A DNA stretch of 64,000 nt from contig JAIUOT010000019.1 of assembly GCA_020161015.1 (NCBI GenBank), forward strand, positions 1 to 64,000, in the 5' to 3' direction. The translations under genes were made by a program, and so were the position numbers. The notes under the pieces were generated by a model. That model did not search any database, had not been told where the DNA came from, and saw only the letters and a program-made list of their open reading frames with translations. The stretch comes from Actinomycetota bacterium. Its GTDB lineage: Bacteria > Actinomycetota > Actinomycetes > Propionibacteriales > Propionibacteriaceae. Positions 49,720 to 58,692 of this stretch are shown piece by piece (the stretch's first letter is position 1; each line of letters opens with the position of its first letter).

Positions 49720-50922
49720 ATGCCCGAGATCCTGTCCATCATCATCAGCCTGATGATCGCCGCGGTGGTGGTGACCATCCTGCTGCGCGCCGTGCGGGTG
49801 ATCCGGCAGCAACAGGTGGGCGTCGTGGAGCGGCTGGGCAAGTTCCGCCGCACCCTCGAGCCCGGGCCGCACCTCCTGGTGCCGGTGATCGATGCCGTCC
49901 GCTACACCATGGACATGCGCGAGGCGGTCGTGCCGTTCCCGCCGCAGGGGGTGATCACCGAGGACAACCTGATGGTGAACATCGACTCGGTGATCTACTA
50001 CCAGGTCGTCGACCCGGTCCGGGCGGCGTACGAGGCCCAGAACTACATCCAGGCCATCGAGCAGCTCACCATGACCACGCTGCGCAACATCATCGGTGGC
50101 CTGGACCTCGAGCAGACGCTGACCAGCCGCGAGGAGATCAACCAGAAGCTGCGCGCCGTGCTGGACGAGGCGACCGGCAAGTGGGGCATCAAGGTGAACC
50201 GCGTCGAGCTGCGCTCGATCGAGCCGCCGGCCACGATCAGGGACGCGATGGAGAAGGGCGCGCGGGCCGAGCGGGACAAGCGCGCGGCGATCCTGCTGGC
50301 CGAGGGCCAGCGCCAGTCGCAGATCCTGTCCGCGTCCGGCGACCGGGAGGCGTCGATCCTGCGCGCGCAGGGCGAACGCGAGTCCGCGGTCCTGCGTGCG
50401 CAGGCCGACCGCCAGGCGGCGATGTTGCGGGCCGAGGGCGAGGCGCAGGCCATCACCACGACCTTCAACGCGATCCACGCCGGCAAGCCGACGCAGTCGC
50501 TGCTGGCCTACCAGTACCTGCGCATGCTGCCCAACCTCGCCCGCGGCGAGTCGAACAAGGTCTGGATCGTGCCGAGCGAGCTGAACGATGCGCTCAAGGG
50601 CCTGGGCCAGCTCGCCGGGACGGCGGCCGCCGGCGGCCTCCGCGCCGGGGCCGAGGAGGCCGAGGAGGGCGAGTTCTCCGCGCCGAAGCCCGTGGACGTG
50701 TTCGCCGAGATCGAGGCACAGAAGAAGATCGACGAGGCCAACTCCCAGGCGTCGGTGCAGCAGGCGATCGCCGAGGCTGAGGCGCTCGAGGGACGCCGCG
50801 CCGCACGGCTGGCCACCGAGGCCGGCAACGCGTTGACCACGGGGCGCCAAGACGCGGCTCCCCAGCGGGCGGACCTCGAGGAGACGCCGGAGCAGCAGCC
50901 GCAGGAGCGTCCGGGGGAGTGA
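49720..50922 (+). CDS. SPFH/Band 7 protein (slipin/QmcA-like), NfeD partner
   Basis: 400 aa. One N-terminal membrane helix (about residues 4-24), SPFH domain from VVERLGKFRRTLEPGPHL to about residue 190, then a long Ala/Arg/Glu-rich coiled coil (ILLAEGQRQSQILSASGDRE, about 185-250), and an acidic, disordered tail. QMCA/stomatin-like members form large ring cages. NfeD-SPFH pairs are a known conserved module. ATG has AGGAAG upstream. It differs from the SPFH at 37254 in topology and partner. Confidence 0.93.
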   Translation: MPEILSIIISLMIAAVVVTILLRAVRVIRQQQVGVVERLGKFRRTLEPGPHLLVPVIDAVRYTMDMREAVVPFPPQGVITEDNLMVNIDSVIYYQVVDPVRAAYEAQNYIQAIEQLTMTTLRNIIGGLDLEQTLTSREEINQKLRAVLDEATGKWGIKVNRVELRSIEPPATIRDAMEKGARAERDKRAAILLAEGQRQSQILSASGDREASILRAQGERESAVLRAQADRQAAMLRAEGEAQAITTTFNAIHAGKPTQSLLAYQYLRMLPNLARGESNKVWIVPSELNDALKGLGQLAGTAAAGGLRAGAEEAEEGEFSAPKPVDVFAEIEAQKKIDEANSQASVQQAIAEAEALEGRRAARLATEAGNALTTGRQDAAPQRADLEETPEQQPQERPGE

Positions 50923-50947
50923 CCCGGCGGGCGCGCGCGGGCCCGGC

Positions 50948-51535
50948 TCAGTCGGACGCGCCGCCCAGGCCGAGCAGGTCGACCAGGTAGTCCAGGTGCC
51001 CGGCCATGTCGATGCCGGGGTCCAGCAGCCACTGGGTCTGGAGGCCGTCGGCGACCGCCAGCAGGAGGGCGGCGACCCGGTCGGCGTCCAGGGTGTCGCT
51101 GAGCGTGCCGGCCGCCTGACGGGCGCGCAGGTCGTCGGCCATCCGCTGGCGCAACCGCTCGTACCGCTCGACGAACGCCTGGTGGGCAGGATGGGCGGGG
51201 TCGGTCGCCTCGACGGAGAACTGGGCGTGCAGCTGCACCAGACCGGGGACGTCCGCGTTGTGCCGCACGACCTTCACCAGCAGGTCCGGCACCGTCCCGG
51301 CCTCGGGCGCGCTGCGGGCACGATCGACCTCGTCGCGCTTGCGCAGGACCTCGGCGAACAGCTCCTCCTTGCAGGAGAAGTAGTGCAACAGCCCGGCCTG
51401 GCTCAGCCCGACCGCCGCCGCCAGCTCACGGACGGACGTCTGCCGGTAGCCGGTGCGGGCGATGACCTCCAGCGCGGTGGCCAGGATCTCCTCGCGCTTG
51501 GCGAGGCCCTTGGCGTAGCGGGCGGGGCGTGGCAC
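50948..51535 (-). CDS. TetR family regulator
   Basis: 195 aa. Helix-turn-helix near residues 30-50 (SVRELAAAVGLSQAGLLHYF), followed by a TetR_C-like ligand domain. GTG start with a leaderless -10 box. It lies 33 bases downstream of the bile-acid symporter-family gene on the same strand and may also be co-transcribed with it, so that transporter is a plausible target (inference). I see no clear palindrome at its start. Confidence 0.9.
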   Translation of the reverse strand: MPRPARYAKGLAKREEILATALEVIARTGYRQTSVRELAAAVGLSQAGLLHYFSCKEELFAEVLRKRDEVDRARSAPEAGTVPDLLVKVVRHNADVPGLVQLHAQFSVEATDPAHPAHQAFVERYERLRQRMADDLRARQAAGTLSDTLDADRVAALLLAVADGLQTQWLLDPGIDMAGHLDYLVDLLGLGGASD

Positions 51536-51541
51536 CTGCTC

Positions 51542-51547
51542 ATCGTA
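51542..51547 (-). promoter_or_regulatory. -10 box of leaderless tetR gene
   Basis: Minus-strand TACGAT ends 6 bases before GTG 51535. Confidence 0.55.
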
Positions 51548-51568
51548 GGGCGGGCGCGTGCCCCGGGC

Positions 51569-52567
51569 TCAGGACGGCGAGGGTGTGGGATCGGCGGCGT
51601 CGGCGCCGGCCGCGCGCGCGTAGCGTCCGGCGAGGGCGCTGCACGCCATCAACTGCGCCTGGTGGAAGAGCACCAGTGGCAGCATCAGCAGCCCCAGCGG
51701 CTGGCCGGCGAACAGGACACCCGCCATCGGCAGCCCGCTGGCCAGCGACTTCTTGGTTCCGCAGAACTGGATCGCGATCGCGTCCTCGCGCGAGAAGCCG
51801 AGTGCCCGCGCCGTCCACCAGGTGAGGCCGAGCATCACCGCCAGCACCACCAGGCAGATCAGGAGCAGCACCAGGAGCGAGACCCAGGAGGTCTGCGTCC
51901 ACATGCCCTCGCGCATCCCCGCGGAGAACGCCGCGTACACGACGAGGACGATCGAGCCGCGGTCGACGAGCTTCAGCTGGGGGTGGGCGGCGACGAAACC
52001 CGCCGTCCACCGGCGCGACAGCTGGCCGAGCACGAACGGCAGGAACAGCTGGAGCACGATCTCGACGATGGTCGAGGTCGTGAACGCCACGTGGCCCGTC
52101 CCGCTCATCAGCAGCCAGCACAGCAGGGGGGTGAGGAAGACCCCGAGGATGTTGGACGCGGACGCGCTGACCACCGCTCCCGCGACGTTGCCGCGGGCGA
52201 TCGAGGTGAAGGCGATCGAGCTCTGCACGGTGGACGGCACGAGCGTCAGGTAGAGCAATCCCGACTGGAGTCCGGGATCGAGCACGGAGCCGGTGGCCGC
52301 GACCAGCGCCAGGCCGAGGAGCGGGAACGCGACGTAGGTGAACGCGAGGATGACGCCGTGGAGCCGCCAGTGCCGCAGGCCGGCGAGCGTTTCCGCGGGA
52401 CTCAGGCGGGCCCCGTAGAGGAAGAACAGCAGGGCGATCGCTGCGGTGGTGGCGACATCGAGGGCGTCGGCCCAGACGCCGGAGGCGGGAAAGATCGAGG
52501 CCAGGACGGCCGCCGTGACGATGGCGAGCAGGAACCGGTCGATCGGCAAGCGCGTGAGCCAGGACAT
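51569..52567 (-). CDS. Bile acid:sodium symporter family (SBF-like) transporter
   Basis: 332 aa with nine to ten membrane helices. Family landmarks: FFLYGARLSPAE, LTLVPSTVQSSIAFTSIARGN (the crossover region), and FCGTKKSLASGLPMAGVLF in the second half. SBF-like prokaryotic members move organic anions; the substrate is unknown. The frame extends to 53356 but ATG 52567 starts the first helix (LPIDRFLLAIVTAAVLASIF). The -10 box lies 8 bases before the ATG, so at most a few leader bases exist. Confidence 0.9.
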   Translation of the reverse strand: MSWLTRLPIDRFLLAIVTAAVLASIFPASGVWADALDVATTAAIALLFFLYGARLSPAETLAGLRHWRLHGVILAFTYVAFPLLGLALVAATGSVLDPGLQSGLLYLTLVPSTVQSSIAFTSIARGNVAGAVVSASASNILGVFLTPLLCWLLMSGTGHVAFTTSTIVEIVLQLFLPFVLGQLSRRWTAGFVAAHPQLKLVDRGSIVLVVYAAFSAGMREGMWTQTSWVSLLVLLLICLVVLAVMLGLTWWTARALGFSREDAIAIQFCGTKKSLASGLPMAGVLFAGQPLGLLMLPLVLFHQAQLMACSALAGRYARAAGADAADPTPSPS

Positions 52568-52575
52568 CGCCGCAC

Positions 52576-52581
52576 AGACTA
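52576..52581 (-). promoter_or_regulatory. -10 box of SBF-like transporter gene
   Basis: Minus-strand TAGTCT ends 8 bases before ATG 52567, so the mRNA is nearly leaderless. Confidence 0.5.
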
Positions 52582-52659
52582 CCCAGCCTGAGGGTCGACG
52601 CCCGCCGTGGCCACGCCGGCGCACCGGCGACCGGCGTCCGGAGCGTCGAGCGCCGGGCA

Positions 52660-52665
52660 TAGGAT
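52660..52665 (+). promoter_or_regulatory. -10 box of leaderless SpoU methyltransferase gene
   Basis: TAGGAT ends 7 bases before GTG 52673, with no ribosome-binding site. Confidence 0.6.
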
Positions 52666-52672
52666 CACCGCC

Positions 52673-53476
52673 GTGGCCACCGTGATCCGTGTCGAGAGTG
52701 CGGCGGACCCGCGGCTGGCCGACTACGTCGGGCTGCGGGAGGCCACCCTCCGGCACCTGCTGGAGACCGAGCGGGGCGTCTTCATCGCGGAGGGCAGCAA
52801 GGTGATCCGTCGGGCCCTCGCCGCCGGCTACCCGCCGCGGTCCTTCCTGCTGGCCGAGCGCTGGCTGGCGGAGCTCGCCGACATCGTCGAGCCGCTGGAC
52901 GCGCCGGTCTACGTGGTCAGCGAGCAGCTGGCAGCGGAGGTGACCGGCTTCCACGTCCATCGGGGCGCGCTCGCGTCCCTGCACCGGGTGTCCCGGCACG
53001 GGGTGGCCGACGTGCTCTCCGGGCGACGCGCGATGGTGCTGGAGGACCTGGTCGACCACACGAACGTCGGCGCCATCATCCGGAACGCCGCCGGCCTGGG
53101 GTGGGACGGGCTGCTGGTCAGCGCGCACTGCGCCGACCCGCTGTACCGGCGCTCGGTGAAGGTTTCGATGGGGACGGTGTTCTCGCTGCCGTGGGCCCGG
53201 CTCGAGCCGCGGGCTGCGATCGGGGACCTGCTCCACGGGGCCGGCTTCCGCGTCGCAGCGCTCGCGCTGTCCGACGACGCCGTTGACCTCGCCGACTTCG
53301 CCGCGACCGTCACGCCGCAGGACCGGGTGGCGGTGCTGCTGGGGACGGAGGGGCACGGGCTGAGCGACGCCTGGGTCGCGGCGGCCGACGCCGTCGTGCG
53401 GATCCCGATGCGGGCGGGTGTCGACTCGCTCAACGTGGCCGCGACGAGTGCGATCGCCGGCTACGTGCTCGCCTGA
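52673..53476 (+). CDS. SpoU (TrmH) family RNA 2'-O-methyltransferase
   Basis: 267 aa. N-terminal substrate-binding domain (ERGVFIAEGSKVIRRALAAG) and the C-terminal SPOUT knot with the three SpoU motifs: LEDLVDHTNVGAIIRNAAGLG, LLGTEGHGLSD and VRIPMRAGVDSLNVAATSAI. It methylates ribose in rRNA or tRNA; the target cannot be told. The tsnR-like resistance enzymes share this fold but the sequence looks housekeeping. Tail-to-tail with def, hairpin between. Confidence 0.92.
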   Translation: MATVIRVESAADPRLADYVGLREATLRHLLETERGVFIAEGSKVIRRALAAGYPPRSFLLAERWLAELADIVEPLDAPVYVVSEQLAAEVTGFHVHRGALASLHRVSRHGVADVLSGRRAMVLEDLVDHTNVGAIIRNAAGLGWDGLLVSAHCADPLYRRSVKVSMGTVFSLPWARLEPRAAIGDLLHGAGFRVAALALSDDAVDLADFAATVTPQDRVAVLLGTEGHGLSDAWVAAADAVVRIPMRAGVDSLNVAATSAIAGYVLA

Positions 53477-53495
53477 GGCGGCCCTGCGACCGCCC

Positions 53496-53517
53496 GAGGG
53501 CTGGCCGCAGGCCAGCC
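53496..53517. terminator. Hairpin between convergent SpoU gene and def
   Basis: GGCTGGCC (53499-53506) pairs with GGCCAGCC (53510-53517) across GCA. GAGGGCTGGCC here also occurs in the 19.2 kb repeat cluster. Confidence 0.6.
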
Positions 53518-53518
53518 G

Positions 53519-54115
53519 TCACTCGGCGGCTGAGGTCTTCCGCGGCGTCAGTGGCCAGTCCTCCGGGTAGAGGTGCGACAGTTCCTCGTGCTGGGCGTAG
53601 AGCTTGCGCCGCAGCCGGTTGGACAGCCGGTCGCCGAAGACCGTGCCCTTGAGGTGGTCGGTCTCGTGCTGCAGGCAGCGGGCGAGCAACCCGGTGCCGT
53701 GCACGGTCACCGGGTTCCCCCACGGGTCGAGCCCGGTCACGGAGGCCTTGTCCGGGCGTGCCAGCGGCTGGTAGCCACCGGGCAGGGACAGGCAGCCCTC
53801 GTCGGTCGACTCGAGGTTGCGCTGGTCGCCCTCGGGCAGGATCAGCACCGGGTTGCAGATCGCGCCCACCCGGTTGACGTCGTCCTCGTCCGGGCAGTCG
53901 TAGACGAACAGCGACAGGTCCACGCCGACCTGGGTGGCGGCCAGGCCGACCCCGTGCGACGCCTCCATGGTCGCGAACATGTCGCGGACGAGCGTGCGCA
54001 GGTCGTCGTCGAAGCTGGTGACGGGTCGCGTCGGCGCGTGCATCACCGGTTCCCCCCAGCGAGTGATCCGTCGCAGCGCGCCGCCCGTGGTCAGCTCCTC
54101 GATGCCCATGCCCAT
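53519..54115 (-). CDS. def: Peptide deformylase
   Basis: Removes the N-formyl group from new proteins; Fe2+ enzyme. 198 aa. The three motifs are complete: HGVGLAATQVGV (residues 54-65), EGCLSLPG with metal ligand C108, and QHETDHLKG with H150, E151 and H154. Start ATG 54115 is chosen because a TAAGAT box (54144-54149) predicts transcription from about 54137; ATG 54145 would then be outside the mRNA, and GTG 54124 or ATG 54109 are alternatives. C-terminal extension is Arg/Lys-rich. Confidence 0.94.
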   Translation of the reverse strand: MGMGIEELTTGGALRRITRWGEPVMHAPTRPVTSFDDDLRTLVRDMFATMEASHGVGLAATQVGVDLSLFVYDCPDEDDVNRVGAICNPVLILPEGDQRNLESTDEGCLSLPGGYQPLARPDKASVTGLDPWGNPVTVHGTGLLARCLQHETDHLKGTVFGDRLSNRLRRKLYAQHEELSHLYPEDWPLTPRKTSAAE

Positions 54116-54143
54116 CCGTTTCACGTCTCGTCGAACGGGTGTC

Positions 54144-54149
54144 ATCTTA
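54144..54149 (-). promoter_or_regulatory. -10 box of def
   Basis: Minus-strand TAAGAT, predicted transcription start near 54137. The rest of the 201-base divergent gap to xerC shows no gene. Confidence 0.5.
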
Positions 54150-54316
54150 GGACCACCATCGCCGGGGCCCCCGACGCTGCCGCCCCGGTGCGCACCGATC
54201 CGGAGGACGGGCGGGGGCTGCGCCGGCCGACCACCACCGGGCGCGCGGGTCCGCGCCTCCCCGTTCCCCGGCGCGGCCGCTTGCGCGCCGGGGCGGGCCG
54301 GGGCGACGCTGGCCGG

Positions 54317-55258
54317 GTGGTGCAGCGCGAGGAGCTCGGTTCGGCGGAGGGCGCGCTGCTGGCCGCCTTCGCCGACCACCTGCGGCTGGAGCGGGGCCTG
54401 TCTCCCCACACCGTGCGCGCCTACACCGGTGACCTGACCAGCCTCTTCGTGCACCTCGCCCACGTCGGCGACGGCGCCGCCGCCGACGTGACGCTCGCCG
54501 ACCTCAGGACGTGGCTCGCCAACCAGCACGCCACCGGCGCCGACCGCGCCACCCTGCAGCGTCGGGCGGCGGGGGCGCGCACGTTCTTCGCCTGGGCCGC
54601 CCGCACGGGCCGGCTGCCGTCCGATCCGGCGCAGTCGTTGCGCTCGCCGAGGGTGGACCGGCGCCTCCCGCCCACGATCGAGGTGGACCAGGCACGGGCC
54701 GTGCTGGACGGCCTCGCGGCGCGCGTCGAGGAGGCGACCGACCCCGACGACCTGGCCGCGCGACGCCGGGACCTCGCCATGGTGGAGGTGCTGTACGCCG
54801 CCGGGATCCGCGTCTCCGAGCTCGCCGGACTGAACCTGCCCGACCTCGACGCCCAGCGCAGCCTCCTGCGGGTGCTCGGCAAGGGGGGGAAGCAGCGGAC
54901 GGTGCCCCTGGGCGCGCCGGCGCTGAGGGCTCTGGACGGCTGGCTGGCGGTGCGCGGGCGTCTCGCCCGTCCGGCGGCGGGCCAGGCCCTCTTCGTCGGC
55001 GACCGCGGCGCCCGGATCGATCCCCGCGTGGTGCGCCGGCTCGTCCACCGGGCTCTGGCGGGCGTTCCCGACGCTCCCGACCTCGGCCCCCACGGCCTGC
55101 GGCACGCGATGGCGACCCACCTCCTCGAGGGTGGCGCGGACCTGCGCTCGGTCCAGGAGTTGCTGGGTCATTCCTCGCTGGCGACGACGCAGCTCTACAC
55201 GCACGTGTCGGGCGACCGCCTGCGTCGGGCCTACCAGCAGGCGCACCCCCGGGCCTGA
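54317..55258 (+). CDS. xerC: Tyrosine recombinase XerC
   Basis: 313 aa. SAM-like N-terminal DNA-binding domain (about 15-105, LERGLSPHTVRAYTGDL) and catalytic domain with the full tyrosine recombinase set: R165 (AAGIRVSEL), Lys in GKGGKQRTVPL, H259-x2-R262, H285 and the nucleophile Y294 (TTQLYTHV). XerC with XerD resolves chromosome dimers at dif. Start is GTG 54317 or 54320; neither has a good ribosome-binding site. Conserved neighbourhood: xerC lies just before the M23 peptidase and rpsB in many actinobacteria. Confidence 0.93.
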   Translation: MVQREELGSAEGALLAAFADHLRLERGLSPHTVRAYTGDLTSLFVHLAHVGDGAAADVTLADLRTWLANQHATGADRATLQRRAAGARTFFAWAARTGRLPSDPAQSLRSPRVDRRLPPTIEVDQARAVLDGLAARVEEATDPDDLAARRRDLAMVEVLYAAGIRVSELAGLNLPDLDAQRSLLRVLGKGGKQRTVPLGAPALRALDGWLAVRGRLARPAAGQALFVGDRGARIDPRVVRRLVHRALAGVPDAPDLGPHGLRHAMATHLLEGGADLRSVQELLGHSSLATTQLYTHVSGDRLRRAYQQAHPRA

Positions 55259-55266
55259 CCCGGTCG

Positions 55267-56220
55267 TCACCGGAAGCGCTCCGGGTCGACGTACCGGCCG
55301 TCGACAAGGACGCCGAAGTGCAGGTGACAGCCCGTCGACCAGCCGGTGCTGCCCACCGAGCCGACGACCTCCCCGCGTCGCACCCACTGGCCGGGCCGGA
55401 CTCGGTAGCCGGTGGCGTGCAGGTAGACGGTGACGAGGTGGTGGCCGCCCACGGTGCCGTGGTCGAGTTCCAGCCGGTGGCCGGACGCCGGGTCGTGGCT
55501 CACGCGGGCCACGCGTCCCTGCGCCGCTGCTCTGATCGGCTCACCGCACCCGGCCCGGAGGTCCACCCCGGCGTGCAGCCGCCACTCGTGGAAGATGGGG
55601 TGCAGCCGACGGCCGAAGCCCGAGCCCACCGCCCCGGGCACCGGCGGGTCGAGCACGCCCACCACGGCGCCACCTGCCCCGAGGGCGTCGTGCCGGTAGC
55701 CCTCGAGGGCCGCCACGCGGGCCCCGGCGTCCGCGGGCAGCAGGCGGACCCCCGAGGGGCCCAGCAGATCGAGCGGGTCGAGATACGCCTCGCCGCGCTT
55801 CAGTCCCCAGTGCAGGCACTGCCCGCCGGGGCAGGCGTGGCCCGCGGCCAACCGGCCGATCACCTGCCCGGTCGAGACCCGGGTACCCACCCGCACCAGG
55901 GGACGGACCGGGAGGTAGGTCGTGCGCAGTTCCCCGTGCGAGACGACCACCACCTCCCGCCCGGCCACCGTTCCGGCGAAGACGACCCGACCCGCCATGG
56001 CCGCCACCACCTCTGTGCCCACCACGCCGAGCAGGTCGACCCCTCGATGACCGGCCAGCCACGGCATCGCCGGCGGGTCGAACCCGCGGGCCACGGGACC
56101 GGCGAGCGGCAGGACCCCCCGTCCCGCCGCCCGCGCGGGAGCGGCCGTGGTGACCGCCCCCGAGAGCGCGACCAGCACCGCCGTGAGCCACGCGACAGCG
56201 TGGTTGCGCACCGTCCCCAT
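55267..56220 (-). CDS. Secreted tandem M23 (LytM-like) peptidase
   Basis: 317 aa with a signal peptide (about residues 1-32, ending PARAA). Two M23 domains. The first (about 45-150) has GHRGVDLLG but ends CLHWG, the form seen in the mycobacterial Rv2891-like proteins near rpsB, so one catalytic His is missing. The second (about 200-317) has [10 protein letters not shown] and an intact CHLHFG, so it should be a zinc endopeptidase of the cell wall. The pairing is unusual for this locus. ATG 56220 has GGAGG eight bases upstream. Confidence 0.87.
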   Translation of the reverse strand: MGTVRNHAVAWLTAVLVALSGAVTTAAPARAAGRGVLPLAGPVARGFDPPAMPWLAGHRGVDLLGVVGTEVVAAMAGRVVFAGTVAGREVVVVSHGELRTTYLPVRPLVRVGTRVSTGQVIGRLAAGHACPGGQCLHWGLKRGEAYLDPLDLLGPSGVRLLPADAGARVAALEGYRHDALGAGGAVVGVLDPPVPGAVGSGFGRRLHPIFHEWRLHAGVDLRAGCGEPIRAAAQGRVARVSHDPASGHRLELDHGTVGGHHLVTVYLHATGYRVRPGQWVRRGEVVGSVGSTGWSTGCHLHFGVLVDGRYVDPERFR

Positions 56221-56272
56221 ACCGCCATCCTCCGCGGGCCGGGCCCGTGCCGCGTCAGGGCGGGGCGCCGCC

Positions 56273-56299
56273 TGTGGACAACGGGGTGGTTGTGGACGA
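56273..56299 (-). promoter_or_regulatory. Pair of DnaA-box-like sites
   Basis: TGTGGACAA (56273-56281) is the exact complement of the consensus box TTGTCCACA. TGTGGACGA (56291-56299) has one change. They point the same way, 18 bases apart. Confidence 0.4.
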
Positions 56300-56342
56300 A
56301 GGGCAGCCGCTGCCCGGTTGGCGGCCGCACCGCCCCAGCGCG

Positions 56343-56348
56343 TACAAT
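56343..56348 (+). promoter_or_regulatory. -10 box of the rpsB-tsf operon
   Basis: TACAAT, the best -10 match in the region. A TTGGCG at 56318-56323 is a possible -35 but with 19-base spacing. The predicted leader is about 178 bases, long enough for feedback control by S2. Confidence 0.55.
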
Positions 56349-56533
56349 CTGCGCAGCGTCCCGGCCGATCCGGGTCGACTTCGCACGCAGTCCTACCGCC
56401 TCAGGGCGGGCCGGCCCCGTGGTCCCAGCGATGGGTGGGCACCCGGCGACCGCGTCAGGCGGACCGAAGAGCTCGGTCCGGACAACCCAAGCGGGTCCGG
56501 CATGCCCGACACCCCGCGCAGAAAGGAACGGCC

Positions 56534-57541
56534 ATGGCCGTCGTCACCACGCGCCAGCTGCTCGACAGCGGCGTCCACTTCGGGCACCAGACCCGCCGGT
56601 GGAACCCGAAGATGAAGAAGTTCATCTTCACCGAGCGCAACGGCATCTACATCATCGACCTCCAGCAGTCGCTGTCCTACATCGACTCGGCGTACGCCTT
56701 CGTGAAGGAGACCGTCGCGCGCGGCGGCCAGGTCCTGTTCATCGGCACCAAGAAGCAGGCCCAGGAGGCCATCGCCGAGCAGGCCACCCGCGTCGGCATG
56801 CCCTACGTCAACCAGCGCTGGCTGGGCGGCATGCTCACCAACTTCGGCACCATCAGCAAGCGCATCGCGAAGATGAAGGAGCTCGAGGGCCTGAACTTCG
56901 ACGACGTCGCCTCCTCCGGCCTCACCAAGAAGGAGCTCCTGCAGCAGAAGCGGAAGAAGGAGAAGCTGGCCAAGACCCTCGGCGGCATCCGGGACATGCA
57001 CCGCCTCCCGCAGGCGGTCTGGGTGGTCGACACCAACAAGGAGCACCTCGCCATCGACGAGGCCCGCAAGCTGCGGATCCCGATCGTCGGCATCCTCGAC
57101 ACCAACTGCGATCCCGACCACGTCGACTTCCCCATCCCGGGCAACGACGACGCGATCCGCTCGGTGGCGCTGCTGACCCGCGTGCTCGCCGACGCCGTGG
57201 CCGAGGGCCTGCTGGCACGCTCCGCCGGTGCGACCACCGGCGAAGAGGTCGAGCCGATGCCCGACTGGGAGCGTGACCTGCTCGCCGGCGCGACCGCGAC
57301 CGAGGCTGTGGCGGAGCCGGCCGTCGAGGACGTCGTCGTCGTGGAGCCGGTCTCCGCCGCCGTCGCCGAGGAGCTCGCCGTCGAGGCGCCCGCCACCGAG
57401 GACGTCCCCGCCGAGGCCCCGGTCGAGGAGGCTCCGGTCGAGGAGGCCCCCGAGGCCGCGGTCGAGGAGGCCCCGGCCGCAGAGGCCGTCGCAGAAGAAG
57501 AGGCCGCGACGCCGGCCAAGCCCGCCAAGAAGACCAAGTAA
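56534..57541 (+). CDS. rpsB: 30S ribosomal protein S2
   Basis: 335 aa. The core (residues 1-~245) is standard S2: [35 protein letters not shown] and the two helices of the coiled coil. Beyond it is a ~90-residue tail of Glu/Ala/Val/Pro repeats (EEAPVEEAP type) ending in a Lys cluster, longer than in most bacteria; acidic S2 tails are common in actinobacteria. GAAAGGAA precedes the ATG. tsf follows after 14 bases. Confidence 0.97.
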   Translation: MAVVTTRQLLDSGVHFGHQTRRWNPKMKKFIFTERNGIYIIDLQQSLSYIDSAYAFVKETVARGGQVLFIGTKKQAQEAIAEQATRVGMPYVNQRWLGGMLTNFGTISKRIAKMKELEGLNFDDVASSGLTKKELLQQKRKKEKLAKTLGGIRDMHRLPQAVWVVDTNKEHLAIDEARKLRIPIVGILDTNCDPDHVDFPIPGNDDAIRSVALLTRVLADAVAEGLLARSAGATTGEEVEPMPDWERDLLAGATATEAVAEPAVEDVVVVEPVSAAVAEELAVEAPATEDVPAEAPVEEAPVEEAPEAAVEEAPAAEAVAEEEAATPAKPAKKTK

Positions 57542-57555
57542 GGAACACCGAAGTT

Positions 57556-58371
57556 ATGGCAACGATCACTGCCGCGGACGTCAAGAAGCTCCGCGACGCC
57601 ACCGGCGCCGGAATGATGGACGCCAAGAAGGCCCTCACCGAGGCCGACGGCGACTTCGACGCCGCCATCGAGATCCTCCGGGTCACGGGCGCGGCCAAGA
57701 TGGCCAAGCGTTCCGACCGCGAGGCCAGCAACGGCCTCGTCGCGTCGGCGGGCAAGACGGTCATCCAGCTGGGTGCCGAGACCGACTTCGTCGCGAAGAA
57801 CGCCGAGTTCATGGCGCTCGCCGACGAGATCGCCAAGGCCGTGGACGCCGCCGGCGCCCACGGTGTCGAGGCGGCCTCCGCCGTGACGCTTCCGTCCGGC
57901 CAGACCGTCGCGGACGCCGTCGCAGAGCTCAGCGCCAAGATCGGCGAGAAGCTCGAGCTCGCGGCTGCGGCCACCTTCGCCGGCCCGGTCAGCGTGTACC
58001 TGCACAAGCGGTCCGCCGACCTGCCGCCGCAGGTGGGCGTGATGGTCGAGTTCGAGGGCGGGGACGAGGCGTTCGTGCGGGGCATCGCGATGCAGATCGC
58101 GGCCATGTCCCCGGCGTACGTCACCCGCGACGAGGTGCCCGAGGCCGTGCTCGAGAACGAGCGCAAGATTGCCACCCTCACCGCGCAGGAGGAGGGCAAG
58201 CCGGAGGCCATCATCCCCCGGATCGTGGAGGGCCGCCTCGGTGGCTTCTTCAAGGAGGTCTGCCTCGTCGAGCAGGCGAGCGTGTCCGACGACAAGCTCA
58301 CCGTCGGCCAGCTGCTGAAGAAGAACGGCGTCGAGGTCAAGCGCTTCGTCCGTTTCGCCGCCGGCGCCTGA
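57556..58371 (+). CDS. tsf: Elongation factor Ts
   Basis: Guanine-nucleotide exchange factor for EF-Tu. 271 aa, actinobacterial length. N-terminal UBA domain with [22 protein letters not shown], then [10 protein letters not shown] (the TDFV motif that displaces Mg from EF-Tu), and subdomains ending [21 protein letters not shown] before the ATG. Followed by a strong terminator hairpin, so rpsB-tsf is its own operon. Confidence 0.97.
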   Translation: MATITAADVKKLRDATGAGMMDAKKALTEADGDFDAAIEILRVTGAAKMAKRSDREASNGLVASAGKTVIQLGAETDFVAKNAEFMALADEIAKAVDAAGAHGVEAASAVTLPSGQTVADAVAELSAKIGEKLELAAAATFAGPVSVYLHKRSADLPPQVGVMVEFEGGDEAFVRGIAMQIAAMSPAYVTRDEVPEAVLENERKIATLTAQEEGKPEAIIPRIVEGRLGGFFKEVCLVEQASVSDDKLTVGQLLKKNGVEVKRFVRFAAGA

Positions 58372-58384
58372 GCACACCGCACCA

Positions 58385-58420
58385 CAGAACGGCCGCCCAG
58401 CTCGCTGGGCGGCCGTTCTG
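58385..58420 (+). terminator. Terminator hairpin after tsf
   Basis: Perfect 16-bp stem (58385-58400 with 58405-58420) with a CTCG loop, 13 bases after the tsf stop codon. Confidence 0.85.
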
Positions 58421-58437
58421 CGTCCCCGTCCAGCCTC

Positions 58438-58462
58438 GTCCCGTCCCGTCCCGTCCCGTCCC
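58438..58462 (+). repeat. (GTCCC)5 simple repeat
   Basis: Five tandem GTCCC units between the tsf terminator and the long dyad. Slippage-prone. Confidence 0.75.
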
Positions 58463-58484
58463 GCCGCTCCCGACCCCGCCCTTG

Positions 58485-58540
58485 CCCCCGAGTGCAACTC
58501 TCGCCGCCGGAATTCCGGCAGCAGGAGTTGCACTCGGGGG
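58485..58540. repeat. Long perfect dyad with nested palindrome
   Basis: Arms 58485-58500 and 58525-58540 are perfect 16-base complements built on GAGTGCAACTC/GAGTTGCACTC. The 24-base centre contains a 14-base palindrome GCCGGAATTCCGGC (58506-58519). No coding function. The rest of the 358-base gap (58372-58729) holds the terminator, the simple repeat and the pyrH promoter. Confidence 0.8.
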
Positions 58541-58686
58541 CGCGAACGGCTGCTGGGGGTGCGGCCCGTGGGGAGCCGGGCGCCAGGTGGGGAGCGGGGC
58601 GCCAGCGACAGGGCGGGCGGCGTGACCGGGACAGCAGGAACGGCGGGCGAGCGGGCGCCGCTTACGCGGGGCGGCGCCTCGTCGTC

Positions 58687-58692
58687 TAGGGT
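58687..58692 (+). promoter_or_regulatory. -10 box of the pyrH operon
   Basis: TAGGGT, giving a leader of about 30 bases with GAGGAGAA before ATG 58730. Confidence 0.5.

Larger units (their letters stand above)
56221..56533. other. Divergent M23 / rpsB intergenic region (313 bases)
   Basis: No gene is seen. It holds two DnaA-box-like words (56273-56281 and 56291-56299), the rpsB promoter at 56343, and a leader of about 178 bases before rpsB. I could not fold a convincing known riboswitch in the leader by eye. Confidence 0.6.
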
